From: Robertmurraya sp. FSL R5-0851
GTDB taxonomy: Bacteria > Bacillota > Bacilli > Bacillales > Cytobacillaceae
DNA length: 64,000 bases
Assembly: GCF_038002965.1 (NCBI RefSeq)
Contig: NZ_JBBOOE010000001.1
Coordinates: 2,337,001-2,401,000 of the forward strand
Reading direction: 5' to 3'
Part shown: piece by piece, positions 16,674 to 24,108 of the stretch
Layout of the letters: each line of letters opens with the position of its first letter
Numbering within the stretch: the stretch's first letter is position 1
Position numbers and translations under genes: made by a program
The notes under the pieces: generated by a model
Told to the model about the DNA's origin: nothing
Database searches by the model: none
What the model saw: the letters and a program-made list of their open reading frames with translations, nothing else

Positions 16674-16934
16674 TTACCTAAGAAAAGATACATCCCCTTT
16701 AAGCACTTCTTCAATTTCTTCTGCTGCTTTCATATCAAACCATTTCATCGGTGCGAGCAACGAGAAGGCTTGCTGATTCTCAAGCTCCCTTGCGACCGTT
16801 CGAACATCTTGTAACATCTTCAAATCGTCAATATAATGTTCCATCGTTAACATCGCGAGTTCTTGATTCTTTTTGTCGGAGTAAAATAAGTCTGCCAATA
16901 CTCCAATGGCACTTCTGATCTGCTGTTGGTTCAT
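16674..16934 (-). CDS. hypothetical small cytosolic protein
   Basis: The 86-residue helical protein starts MNQQQIRSAIGVLADLFYS; AGGAGAG lies upstream of 16934, which favours this start over ATGs farther up. It has no signal, membrane segment or recognised motif. It precedes the two lipoprotein genes on the same strand, 70 bases away. A GC-rich hairpin at 16978-17006 lies in its 5' leader. Confidence 0.6.
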   Translation of the reverse strand: MNQQQIRSAIGVLADLFYSDKKNQELAMLTMEHYIDDLKMLQDVRTVARELENQQAFSLLAPMKWFDMKAAEEIEEVLKGDVSFLR

Positions 16935-16977
16935 ACGCACTCTCCTCTTCTTCATTCCTATAGTTGAAGTATAAGAA

Positions 16978-17006
16978 AAAAGGTGGTCCATTTTCGGACC
17001 CCTTTT
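16978..17006 (-). terminator. hairpin with T-run in the leader of a small gene
   Basis: GGTGGTCC (16982-16989) pairs with GGACCCC (16996-17002) around ATTTTC; on the minus strand it is followed by TTTTTTCTT. It resembles an intrinsic terminator but sits upstream of the 86-residue protein gene with no minus-strand gene above it, so it may be an attenuator or the end of a short RNA. Confidence 0.5.
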
Positions 17007-17131
17007 GCATGATTTTTATGAATATTTCACTTCGCTGAAAGAAAAAATATACAAAAACAACAATTATTTATTGTAAAACGATAAATAATACACTAGAATC
17101 AATATATAAATATTTTAGTGAGGTGTTTTTA

Positions 17132-17608
17132 ATGAAACGAGGATCCACATTATTTTTAAGAATGGCACTTGTTCTTATTGGGCTTCCAGTTCTAGCTTTA
17201 GGTATTTTTGGGTTCACTTGGTTGCCCCAGCATCCAATCAATCCAAGTTATGACCACATTCTCTATCCCATTATTGTAGGGATGTATGTATCTGCCCTAC
17301 CGTTCTTCGGTGCCTTGTATCAGGCGTTCAAACTTTTGAACTATATTGACAAAAACGAAGCTTTTTCTGAGCTGTCTGTGAAAGCACTACAGAAGATCAA
17401 ATTCTGTGCCTTGACCTTCAGTGGGTTGTATGTGGTCGTTCTGCCATTTGTGTATGTGGTCGCCGAAATTGATGATGCACCTGGCCTGATTCTCATGGGA
17501 ATGGTTCCTACCTTTGCTTCTTTGGTCATCGCTGTCTTCGCTGCGGTTCTCCAACGACTATTAAAAGAAGCAATTGATATCAAATCTGAAAATGATTTAA
17601 CGGTCTGA
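17132..17608 (+). CDS. DUF2975 integral membrane protein
   Basis: The 158-residue protein has four hydrophobic segments: FLRMALVLIGLPVLALGIFGF, HILYPIIVGMYVSALPFFGAL, IKFCALTFSGLYVVVLPFVYV and LILMGMVPTFASLVIAVFAAV. The cytosolic KLLNYIDKNEAFSELSVKALQKIK motif between TM2 and TM3 is characteristic of DUF2975. The start at 17132 follows GAGGTG. It is followed after 10 bases by a YozG-like XRE regulator, a pairing widely conserved in Firmicutes (B. subtilis yoaS/yozG). Biochemical function is unknown. Confidence 0.85.
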   Translation: MKRGSTLFLRMALVLIGLPVLALGIFGFTWLPQHPINPSYDHILYPIIVGMYVSALPFFGALYQAFKLLNYIDKNEAFSELSVKALQKIKFCALTFSGLYVVVLPFVYVVAEIDDAPGLILMGMVPTFASLVIAVFAAVLQRLLKEAIDIKSENDLTV

Positions 17609-17618
17609 GGTGAATATA

Positions 17619-17843
17619 ATGGCGATAATTATTAATGTTGATGTGATGTTGGCGAAACGGAAGATGAGTGTAACCGAACTTTCGGAGAGAGTGGGAATCA
17701 CTATGGCAAACCTTTCGATCTTGAAAAATGGAAAAGCCAAGGCGATTCGATTATCCACGTTAGATGCCATATGCAAGGCTTTGGACTGTCAGCCTGGAGA
17801 TATTTTGGAGTATCGAAGGGATGAGGAAAATCAAGAATCGTAG
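17619..17843 (+). CDS. small XRE-family regulator, YozG-like
   Basis: This 74-residue protein is almost entirely a Cro/C1-type helix-turn-helix: VDVMLAKRKMSVTELSERVGITMANLSILKNGKAKAIRLSTLDAICKALDCQPGDILEY. The GAGGTGA ribosome binding site supports the ATG at 17619. It sits directly behind the DUF2975 membrane gene; in this conserved pair the regulator is thought to act on the operon itself, which is inference here. Confidence 0.9.
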   Translation: MAIIINVDVMLAKRKMSVTELSERVGITMANLSILKNGKAKAIRLSTLDAICKALDCQPGDILEYRRDEENQES

Positions 17844-17863
17844 ACACCTTTCCTGCAACAAAT

Positions 17864-17912
17864 AAAAAGGATTAATTGAGCAGATAAGAAATGCTCTATT
17901 AATCCTTTTTTT
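17864..17912 (+). terminator. rho-independent terminator of the DUF2975-XRE operon
   Basis: AAAAAGGATTAAT and ATTAATCCTTTTT form a 13-bp stem with a T-run at its 3' side. It lies shortly after the XRE stop codon. Confidence 0.9.
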
Positions 17913-17918
17913 CAAAAG

Positions 17919-18081
17919 GCTCTTTTCTAAAACATTGTTGCTATATACACACTTTTTAGAAATTAACTATTTGTTTCAACAGCCAATCAGAATATTTTCA
18001 TCCTTAGAAAAGAGCTACTCTACAAATAGACCAATAAATCCAGCGTTATGTGGGGAAAAATCCGGCATTTGGGATTTTTCC
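17919..18081. repeat. intergenic element built from two inverted repeats
   Basis: GCTCTTTTCTAA (17919-17930) is inverted at 18004-18015, and GGAAAAATCC (18054-18063) is inverted at 18072-18081. No gene in the interval is convincing. The arrangement resembles a small palindromic interspersed repeat or MITE remnant, but copy number elsewhere is unknown. Confidence 0.45.
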
Positions 18082-18117
18082 AAAACAACAAACTTTACGA
18101 AAAACAACCTTTCATAA

Positions 18118-18825
18118 TTAATAATGACTATTCGCCTGAATAAAAAATTGCGACTGTTTGTAGTTATAGATGTTTTTCGAGTAGTCGAAGGGCTGTCCGT
18201 TTGTTAAATGAAAAATAACTTCGAGGCAAAACTTTGGGTCTCCAGGTTCTAGACCTAAATACCCCGCTTCTTCCTTATTCAATTTATCTGCTTGAAGGTA
18301 CATATCCGAAAATCCAACCTTTAATCCTAATCCCTCTTGAATGTAATGAAAGATCGATTCAGACACAATTTCTTTATTTAAATAAGGTATGATGGCTTTA
18401 TTATAATAGGAATGCTCCAGACACAAGGTTTCCCCGTTAATATATTGAATCCGTTTGACATAATATACTTCATCCTCTGGTCCAATATTTAAATTGTCCA
18501 TCACCTCTTGTGTTGGCTTAACCACATCTAATTCGATGACCTCAGACGTTGGCTGAGATTCTTCCATTTCTTTTTTAAATCCTTGATTGGACAACAGGCT
18601 GATGTAACCCTTCCGTTTATGGCGTCTCACAAAGATTCCGCTTCCTCGCACTTGGAAAACAATCCCTTTTCTCTCCAAAAGATCTAAGGCACTCGTAATC
18701 GTGCTCTTACTTACGGCAAATTGCGCCGTTAACGTTTCTAATATGGGAAGCTTATCTCCCTGCTGCAGGTTATGGTCAACTATATATTTTTCAATTTCGC
18801 TGGCTATTTGTTGGTACTTTAACAT
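18118..18825 (-). CDS. GntR-family regulator with UTRA domain (HutC subfamily)
   Basis: The 235-residue protein has an N-terminal winged helix, YQQIASEIEKYIVDHNLQQGDKLPILETLTAQFAVSKSTITSALDLLERKGIVFQVRGSGIFV, and a C-terminal UTRA effector domain from about residue 95 (EVYYVKRIQYINGETLCLEHSYYN). HutC-type proteins respond to small metabolites, often sugar phosphates. It is divergently transcribed from an SDR gene, and a 9-bp palindrome lies in the shared region next to the SDR promoter, making that gene its probable target. Confidence 0.9.
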   Translation of the reverse strand: MLKYQQIASEIEKYIVDHNLQQGDKLPILETLTAQFAVSKSTITSALDLLERKGIVFQVRGSGIFVRRHKRKGYISLLSNQGFKKEMEESQPTSEVIELDVVKPTQEVMDNLNIGPEDEVYYVKRIQYINGETLCLEHSYYNKAIIPYLNKEIVSESIFHYIQEGLGLKVGFSDMYLQADKLNKEEAGYLGLEPGDPKFCLEVIFHLTNGQPFDYSKNIYNYKQSQFFIQANSHY

Positions 18826-18885
18826 GTCGTCCCCTCATTTGTTCATTCATTTGCCCATATTATAGCACAAACCAAGCAAAAAGAT

Positions 18886-18912
18886 TACATGAATAAAAAA
18901 ATAATTCATGTA
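18886..18912. promoter_or_regulatory. palindromic operator candidate between gntR and the SDR gene
   Basis: TACATGAAT and ATTCATGTA are perfect 9-bp arms around a 9-base spacer. The site abuts the -35 box of the SDR promoter and lies upstream of gntR, a typical place for an autoregulated divergent switch. Confidence 0.6.
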
Positions 18913-18941
18913 TTGAAAAATTATACCGGCACAATTATAAT
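18913..18941 (+). promoter_or_regulatory. sigma-A-type promoter of the SDR gene
   Basis: TTGAAA and TATAAT are separated by exactly 17 bases and lie 36 bases before the SDR start codon. The -10 is a perfect consensus and the -35 matches 4 to 5 of 6 positions. Confidence 0.8.
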
Positions 18942-18976
18942 GTGAATATACAAACAATAAGGAAGGGTGTTACTTA

Positions 18977-19717
18977 ATGATGTCAAATATACAAGATAAA
19001 GTGGTTATTATTTTGGGAGCTTCGAGTGGAATTGGTGAGGCTACCACCAAGAAACTTGCACAAGAAGGAGCAAAACTAGTCATCGCGGCACGTCGTGAAG
19101 ATCGTTTGAAAGCGCTTATCGAATCATTACCAAATACTGATATTTCCTTTATGGTTGCAGATGTAACGAATAAAGACGAAGTTGAAGCGGTGGTCGATTT
19201 AGCAATCGAAAAACATGGCCGTGTCGATGTCCTCTTCAATAACGCCGGAATCATGCCACAATCTTTGCTCTCAGACTTAAAAATCGATGAATGGCGCCAA
19301 ATGCTTGATATCAATGTCATGGGTGTTTTAAATGGAATCGCTGCCGTGTTACCGATCATGCAAAAGCAAAAATCAGGTCACATTGTCACAACTGCCTCTG
19401 AAGCAGGACATGTTGTTTTTCAACAAGGGGCTGTTTACAGTGGAACAAAGTTTGCCGTTCGTGCCATCATGGAAACATTGCGTCAAGAGGAACGAAATAA
19501 CCATATCCGAAGCACACTCATCTCTCCAGGAACGGTCAACACGGAACTTCATTTAACAATCAGTGACTCTGAAAGACGGGAATGGATTGAGAATCTTCAA
19601 CGAGAGATCGGGTTACAATCAAGTGATGTCGCAGATGCCGTCGCTTATGCCATTGGTACACCAAAATCGGTTAATATAAGTGAAATCCTTATGGTCCCAG
19701 CGACACCAATGGACTAA
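18977..19717 (+). CDS. SDR-family oxidoreductase (YdfG-like)
   Basis: This 246-residue classical SDR shows the cofactor motif VIILGASSGIGEATTKKL, an Arg-Arg after the second strand (AARREDR) indicating NADP(H), the structural motif NNAGIMPQ, the catalytic Ser in TTASEAG and Tyr-x3-Lys in YSGTKFAVRAI. The likely reaction is reduction of a ketone or semialdehyde. Promoter and operator candidates lie directly upstream, shared with the divergent GntR regulator. Two adjacent ATGs are possible starts. Confidence 0.9.
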   Translation: MMSNIQDKVVIILGASSGIGEATTKKLAQEGAKLVIAARREDRLKALIESLPNTDISFMVADVTNKDEVEAVVDLAIEKHGRVDVLFNNAGIMPQSLLSDLKIDEWRQMLDINVMGVLNGIAAVLPIMQKQKSGHIVTTASEAGHVVFQQGAVYSGTKFAVRAIMETLRQEERNNHIRSTLISPGTVNTELHLTISDSERREWIENLQREIGLQSSDVADAVAYAIGTPKSVNISEILMVPATPMD

Positions 19718-19781
19718 CGGGTGCTCAGGACACCTTTTTTAAATAAAAACTAAAAGTTGGTTCTTTCATGGAGGAAAAATA

Positions 19782-20468
19782 ATGAAACAAATAAAGATCA
19801 TGTTTCTCCTATTATTAATCATCCTTTCAGTAGGGATTGCTGCATCCTTATCTTTAAAAGTTTCGGTTGGTGTGGGGGCATATGATGCATTAGCACAATC
19901 TATTTCTTTCCTATCTGGAATTAAAGTAGGAACGATTGGAATGATTTTTAATAGTAGCTGTATAGTAGGCCAAATGATTCTTCTTAGAAAGGGTTTTAAA
20001 ATACGCCATCTATTACAATTGCCTTTGACCATTCTCATTGGGGTTGTAATCAATTTCTTTTTCTATGAAGTTTGGGGCTCAATTACAATAGATAGTTATA
20101 TACTTAGAGTGATATTGTTAATTGCTGCGTTAACCATAGTAGCTTTTGCATTAGCGATCATGTTGGTATTAGATGTAGTCACTTTTCCATTGGAAGGATT
20201 TTGTATGACCTTGTCCAAAAAAACAAAATGGAAATTTGTTTACATCAGACAATCGGTCGATCTTTTATGTATCCTTCTTGTCGTTCTACTAACATTTGGG
20301 TTCTCATTATCGCTTACTATAAGGGAAGGAACCGTAATTGGTATGCTCCTTATGGGACCGTTGATTGGATTCTTTATGAAGAAGGTTGAACCCATTTTAA
20401 GAAAATATAATCTTATAAATGAAGAAGAAGAAATGGTAGTAAATAAAGATTCTGTAAAAGTCGTTTAG
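19782..20468 (+). CDS. YczE/YitT-like integral membrane protein
   Basis: This 228-residue protein has about five hydrophobic segments, beginning KIMFLLLLIILSVGIAASLSL, followed by the family motif VGVGAYDALAQSIS with its conserved small residues, and LTILIGVVINFFF farther on. The TFPLEGFCMTLSKKTK segment is typical of the YczE/YyaS/YitT group. The transported substrate, if any, is unknown. A clear GGAGG precedes the start and a strong terminator follows; it is probably its own transcription unit or read through from the SDR gene. Confidence 0.8.
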   Translation: MKQIKIMFLLLLIILSVGIAASLSLKVSVGVGAYDALAQSISFLSGIKVGTIGMIFNSSCIVGQMILLRKGFKIRHLLQLPLTILIGVVINFFFYEVWGSITIDSYILRVILLIAALTIVAFALAIMLVLDVVTFPLEGFCMTLSKKTKWKFVYIRQSVDLLCILLVVLLTFGFSLSLTIREGTVIGMLLMGPLIGFFMKKVEPILRKYNLINEEEEMVVNKDSVKVV

Positions 20469-20526
20469 TCGGTTAAACCCTTGAAACCAGTTACGACTAC
20501 CCCGGCAGTTGTACATCACGGAAAAG

Positions 20527-20560
20527 AGTGAACAAGAAATATTTCTTGTTCACTTTATCT
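20527..20560 (+). terminator. strong rho-independent terminator
   Basis: AGTGAACAAGAAAT and ATTTCTTGTTCACT form a perfect 28-base palindrome at 20527-20554 followed by TTATCTTTTATC. It ends the YczE-like gene. Confidence 0.85.
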
Positions 20561-20671
20561 TTTATCTTATCATTTCATCTCTTCTACTGAAATCTCGGTA
20601 TTAACTTTTATAGTTTCCTTACGATTAGTTAGATTTTTCGGTAATAAAAAGGATATTCCGAAGACGTAATC

Positions 20672-21211
20672 TCACTTTTTAGAAAAGATAAAATGATCAT
20701 CAGCATTCCAAACGTGCAGATGATCTGCACGGTATCCGCGTAACCACAACACCCCATTTATTCGTCTCAGATAAAAGCCTTTTGGAAAATCGTCCTCTTC
20801 CGATAGAATTTCAGATGCGATCGTGATGGAGCCGGATGGAGCTTGTTGTTTCTGTAGAGAATTCCCTACTTCCCCTTCAGTCTGGTCGAGATACGCTAGT
20901 CTTAGGTAAGGTCCGAGCTCTACCGGGCACAAAGCCAACCCCAGTTCGCTCGCTCTTTTATAGATTTGATCGGTAGTCGCTCCCTCAAGAAAGCCAAGGT
21001 TACCAACGGTTAATTCCACCGTCTCCAGGCTGTATTTTGTTTCAGAAGTCGTAAACCGATCGGAAGCGAATAGCCTCTTTCCATATTCATTCATCATGAT
21101 CGAAGATTGCTTTAACTTCTCGATCAGTTCCCCTTTTGAGAGTCCCCCCACCTCTATGGTTCTCGATATAAATGGGCATTCAGGGTAGATTTTTTCATGT
21201 GGAATACGCAT
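20672..21211 (-). CDS. hypothetical cytosolic protein
   Basis: The 179-residue protein has no signal or membrane segment. It begins MRIPHEKIYPECPFISRTIEVGG and ends with WLRGYRADHLHVWNADDHFIF, with a conserved-looking LGLALCPVELGPYLRLAYLDQ in the middle. Similar unnamed proteins occur in Bacillaceae, but I cannot assign a function. A CCTCC on the plus strand just upstream gives a good ribosome binding site for the minus-strand ATG. Confidence 0.75.
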   Translation of the reverse strand: MRIPHEKIYPECPFISRTIEVGGLSKGELIEKLKQSSIMMNEYGKRLFASDRFTTSETKYSLETVELTVGNLGFLEGATTDQIYKRASELGLALCPVELGPYLRLAYLDQTEGEVGNSLQKQQAPSGSITIASEILSEEDDFPKGFYLRRINGVLWLRGYRADHLHVWNADDHFIFSKK

Positions 21212-21317
21212 TTCTATTCCCTCCTAACAAAGGATGAGCGATCATCAAGATAATATTCATTATTTGGTTGTATAATAGTTAACGGTATCATTTTAAAATA
21301 GGTATCGGAGGTTCGTC

Positions 21318-21599
21318 ATGGAAAATGAAAAATGTGACATGATACACCCAAACGGTGTGAAGGAAAAGAAACTAGAGGTGAATAATGATTACACGATTAA
21401 ATACCATGCCAATGGAAAAACCATATGGTCAAAAGGTAAAATCATCGATGATATGCCAGATGGCTATTGGGAATGGTATCGGACCGATGGAACGATAAAG
21501 CGGTCCGGGTATTTTGAAATGGGTGAGCCTGTTGGAGAATGGATCACCTATGATAGCCAAGGTTTAAAATACAAAACCACCAATCGTGATAAAAAATAA
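21318..21599 (+). CDS. MORN-variant repeat protein (YwqK-like)
   Basis: The 93-residue protein consists mostly of short aromatic/glycine repeats of the MORN_2 kind: YHANGKTIWSKGKI, DGYWEWYRTDGTIKRSGYF and VGEWITYDSQG. Proteins with these repeats include YwqK, described as an antitoxin in B. subtilis, but no toxin gene is adjacent here, so an antitoxin role is not supported by context. It is followed 19 bases later by the VOC gene. Confidence 0.7.
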   Translation: MENEKCDMIHPNGVKEKKLEVNNDYTIKYHANGKTIWSKGKIIDDMPDGYWEWYRTDGTIKRSGYFEMGEPVGEWITYDSQGLKYKTTNRDKK

Positions 21600-21618
21600 G
21601 GGTATAGGGGTCAAACAT

Positions 21619-22125
21619 GTGAACAATAAAATCCAAAAAATCACCACGAATTTATGGTTTGAACACCAAGCAGAGGAAACAGCCACCTTTTATACGTCCA
21701 TCTTTAAGAATTCAAGCATTCGTAGAATCACCCGCTACGGAAAAGAACGTCATGAAAGCCGTACAGAAGGAGCAGTAATGACGGTTGAATTTGAATTGGA
21801 AGGCATCCCTTTTGTCGCGTTAAATGGAGGTCCAACCTATACATTTACAGAAGCGATCTCGTTTATTATAAACTGTGAGACACAGGAAGAACTAGACTAT
21901 TATTGGGAAAAACTTTCTGAAGGTGGAGACGAAAAGGCACAAGTTTGTGGATGGTTGAAAGATAAGTTCGGCGTTTCTTGGCAAGTGATTCCTGCATCCC
22001 TTAACGAGATGATAAGTGATGAAAATCCTGAAAAATCGGAAAGAGTGATGAATGCTCTTCTCCAAACGAAGACGAAAATTGATATGGGAAAATTAAGACA
22101 AGCATATGAAGGGAATTCTAATTAA
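21619..22125 (+). CDS. VOC-family protein (PhnB/YjdN-like)
   Basis: This 168-residue protein has the double beta-alpha-beta pattern of the vicinal-oxygen-chelate fold in its PhnB-like branch: ITTNLWFEHQAEETATFYTSIF, GAVMTVEFELEGIPFVALNGGP, ISFIINCETQEELDYYWEKL and CGWLKDKFGVSWQVIP. I prefer the GTG start at 21619 because AGGGG lies 9 bases upstream; an earlier GTG at 21586 overlaps the preceding gene. The substrate is unknown, and annotation of this branch as ubiquinone methyltransferase is misleading. Confidence 0.8.
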   Translation: MNNKIQKITTNLWFEHQAEETATFYTSIFKNSSIRRITRYGKERHESRTEGAVMTVEFELEGIPFVALNGGPTYTFTEAISFIINCETQEELDYYWEKLSEGGDEKAQVCGWLKDKFGVSWQVIPASLNEMISDENPEKSERVMNALLQTKTKIDMGKLRQAYEGNSN

Positions 22126-22216
22126 AGTGTTTCTGGATGTACTGCGACTTTAATCGAATTTGCCTCAAAATATACACTAAGAGTTGAACTTATAGCTTCA
22201 ACGGGGTTAGTTGAAG

Positions 22217-22244
22217 TAGGGATATGCATGGAAGCATATCCCTA
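22217..22244. terminator. hairpin between convergent genes
   Basis: TAGGGATATGC and GCATATCCCTA are perfect 11-bp arms with a 6-base loop between the VOC and DUF1232 genes, which converge. It could terminate transcription in both directions, though T-runs are weak. Confidence 0.55.
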
Positions 22245-22262
22245 TATGTATTTAAACTAATT

Positions 22263-22661
22263 TCAATGAAATAAACCGTATAATAATTTACCAACCCAAA
22301 ACGCAAGTAAAATCCAGATTAGAATAAAGAGTATGGCAACAAACCAGTTTTTTGGTTTACCCTTTTCCCTAATTTCTTCAGCCTTTTCTCGGTTTTCTTC
22401 CATAATGTAAGTTGGTATTAATTTTAAAGCCAGTGAAATGCCCAGTGGAACAATAATTAGGTCATCAAGATAACCTAAAACAGGAATGAAGTCAGGGATT
22501 AAATCGATAGGACTAAAAGCATAAGCAACCACACAAATAGCAACCAATTTAGCATACCAAGGAACTCTATTATCTTTGTATGATAAATAAAGGATGAATA
22601 AATTTTGTTTTAAATTTCTTGCGTAGTTTTTTAATTTAGTTAAAGTATTTTGTTGTTCCAT
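22263..22661 (-). CDS. DUF1232 (YkvA-like) membrane protein
   Basis: The 132-residue protein carries the DUF1232 signature AYAFSPIDLIPDFIPVLGYLDDLIIVPLGI in its centre and a C-terminal membrane segment WFVAILFILIWILLAFWVGKLL. The family is widespread in bacteria, with unknown function. GGGGGAG precedes the start. It appears monocistronic. Confidence 0.88.
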   Translation of the reverse strand: MEQQNTLTKLKNYARNLKQNLFILYLSYKDNRVPWYAKLVAICVVAYAFSPIDLIPDFIPVLGYLDDLIIVPLGISLALKLIPTYIMEENREKAEEIREKGKPKNWFVAILFILIWILLAFWVGKLLYGLFH

Positions 22662-22750
22662 CTAACTCCCCCTTGTTAGTAATAATATAAAGTAAATTAG
22701 GAGAGAATTAAATCATTTTCACTTTGTGCTTGTGGGGGGCCATATGGCTC

Positions 22751-22954
22751 TTACGTTTTCTTATGTCTTTTATCAGCTGCATTCGCTATAAATAAGAAAG
22801 CAATACAAAAAACAATCCCTCCAACAACCATCATAGTGACCTTTCCGATAGGAAACAAAAGTGATAACAAGAATAACAAGACTCCACTACCTAATAGTAA
22901 AGTTAAGCCTATAGCAAATGACATCTTTTCAGGTAATGCTTTTATTTTTTCCAA
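22751..22954 (-). CDS. small membrane protein
   Basis: The 67-residue protein has two hydrophobic helices (FAIGLTLLLGSGVLLFLLSLLF and VTMMVVGGIVFCIAFLFIAN) and a basic tail KRHKKT. AGAGGGAG provides a good ribosome binding site. There is no recognisable family. Confidence 0.65.
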   Translation of the reverse strand: MEKIKALPEKMSFAIGLTLLLGSGVLLFLLSLLFPIGKVTMMVVGGIVFCIAFLFIANAADKRHKKT

Positions 22955-22992
22955 TTCTATTTCTCCCTCTTTAAGTTAATTGAATAGATTTT

Positions 22993-23505
22993 TTACTGAA
23001 CAACCATTTTCTTCGTTTTGTTATTTTTAGAATAAATGGCTTGCTCAGCCCCAAATCTGCAAACCGTTCGTTCTAATTCCATCCCTAGTCTTTCTAATAG
23101 CTTACAAGAGGATGTATTGGCCGTTTGCGTTTCCGCAATTATTTTTGATAGGTTTAGTTCATTTAATGCATAATTTAATAGTACCTGAACTGCTTCTGAT
23201 GCATACCCTTTTCCCCACCAATAGGGTAACAGTTGATAGGAAATTTCTTGGTAAACGCCGTCGTGGTGAGGGTCCAGAGAAACCAAACCAATAAAATCCT
23301 CTGTGTGTTTTTCTCTAACCACCCAATACAAAGAGTTCGAGCCTGCATTCAGCATGTCTTCTAATACTTGTTCAATTGAATGTTCCTCGCGTGTACCACC
23401 AAGATATTTTCTTACTTCCTGATTTATATATAATTTTTTCACATCCATGGTATCCGATCTTTGCAAAGTATGGATCAAACATCTTTCTGTTTCAAACAAC
23501 ACCAT
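22993..23505 (-). CDS. GNAT-family N-acetyltransferase (RimJ/RimL-like)
   Basis: This 170-residue acetyl-CoA-dependent transferase has the RimL-like layout: FETERCLIHTLQRSD at the start, the acetyl-CoA loop LLPYWWGKGYASEAVQVLLNYALNEL, and IIAETQTANTSSCKLLERLGM. The substrate may be a protein N terminus or a small molecule. It is followed, on the same strand, by a small membrane protein gene but with no clear coupling. Confidence 0.88.
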   Translation of the reverse strand: MVLFETERCLIHTLQRSDTMDVKKLYINQEVRKYLGGTREEHSIEQVLEDMLNAGSNSLYWVVREKHTEDFIGLVSLDPHHDGVYQEISYQLLPYWWGKGYASEAVQVLLNYALNELNLSKIIAETQTANTSSCKLLERLGMELERTVCRFGAEQAIYSKNNKTKKMVVQ

Positions 23506-23579
23506 TCAACCCCTAAAATTGAATTTAACTAATATACAAACCTAAGACTCTACGACTTTCTTAGTTAAACAGAATGCAA

Positions 23580-23933
23580 CTAGACAATCGTATCTCTAAA
23601 AATAAGAAAGATGGTTGCGTATAACAGAATGTTAAAGACTGCAAGTAACGTCAACACGAATGTCTTTTTTTCTTTCTCATATTTCCATTCCATAAATGCT
23701 CGTAGACTGTTTAACAAAGCAAAAAAGAGGATGGTTAATAGAAAGATGTCATCAATAATCAATAGTAAAATTAAATGAACCGTTAATAAGGCTCTTTCTA
23801 GCCATTTCTGAGTGTTGTTCAAGGGTTTGTAAATGCCCCATGGAGTTTTCTCAATTTGCAACTTTTTACGTAGATACCGATTCAGTATCCAATCGTACAG
23901 AAAAAACAACGCAAATAACCCGAGGATTTTCAT
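23580..23933 (-). CDS. DUF4181 membrane protein
   Basis: The 117-residue protein resembles DUF4181: ILGLFALFFLYDWILNRYLRKKLQI, then a cytosolic WGIYKPLNNTQKWLERALL, and two to three further hydrophobic segments (LILLLIIDDIFLLTILFFAL, FVLTLLAVFNILLYATIFLIF). Function is unknown. Confidence 0.72.
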   Translation of the reverse strand: MKILGLFALFFLYDWILNRYLRKKLQIEKTPWGIYKPLNNTQKWLERALLTVHLILLLIIDDIFLLTILFFALLNSLRAFMEWKYEKEKKTFVLTLLAVFNILLYATIFLIFRDTIV

Positions 23934-24048
23934 AAAAGGGAAACTCCTTTAAGATTTTATACAACTAAATATTACCATATATTTACTTTGACTGATACGA
24001 AAAGAGGATAAGAATTGTCCCCCTCCCTCGTCCCTCCTATAAAACAAA

Positions 24049-24088
24049 AAATACCCGTAGTCGTTAGTGAACGAATACGAGTATTTTG
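24049..24088 (-). terminator. rho-independent terminator of the AddAB-like operon
   Basis: AAAATACTCGTATTCGTT and AACGACTACGGGTATTTT form a long stem with a 4-base loop on the minus strand, followed by TTGTTTT. It lies 20 bases past the helicase-nuclease stop codon. Confidence 0.85.
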
Positions 24089-24108
24089 CTCATTTATAGG
24101 CCATTTCC

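Noticed and set aside
17935..18117. Open plus-strand frame of about 60 codons
   Set aside because: It lies inside the palindromic intergenic element, has no ribosome binding site and no family resemblance.
21318..21599. A toxin-antitoxin pair around the YwqK-like protein
   Set aside because: No toxin-like gene is adjacent; the neighbour is a VOC protein.
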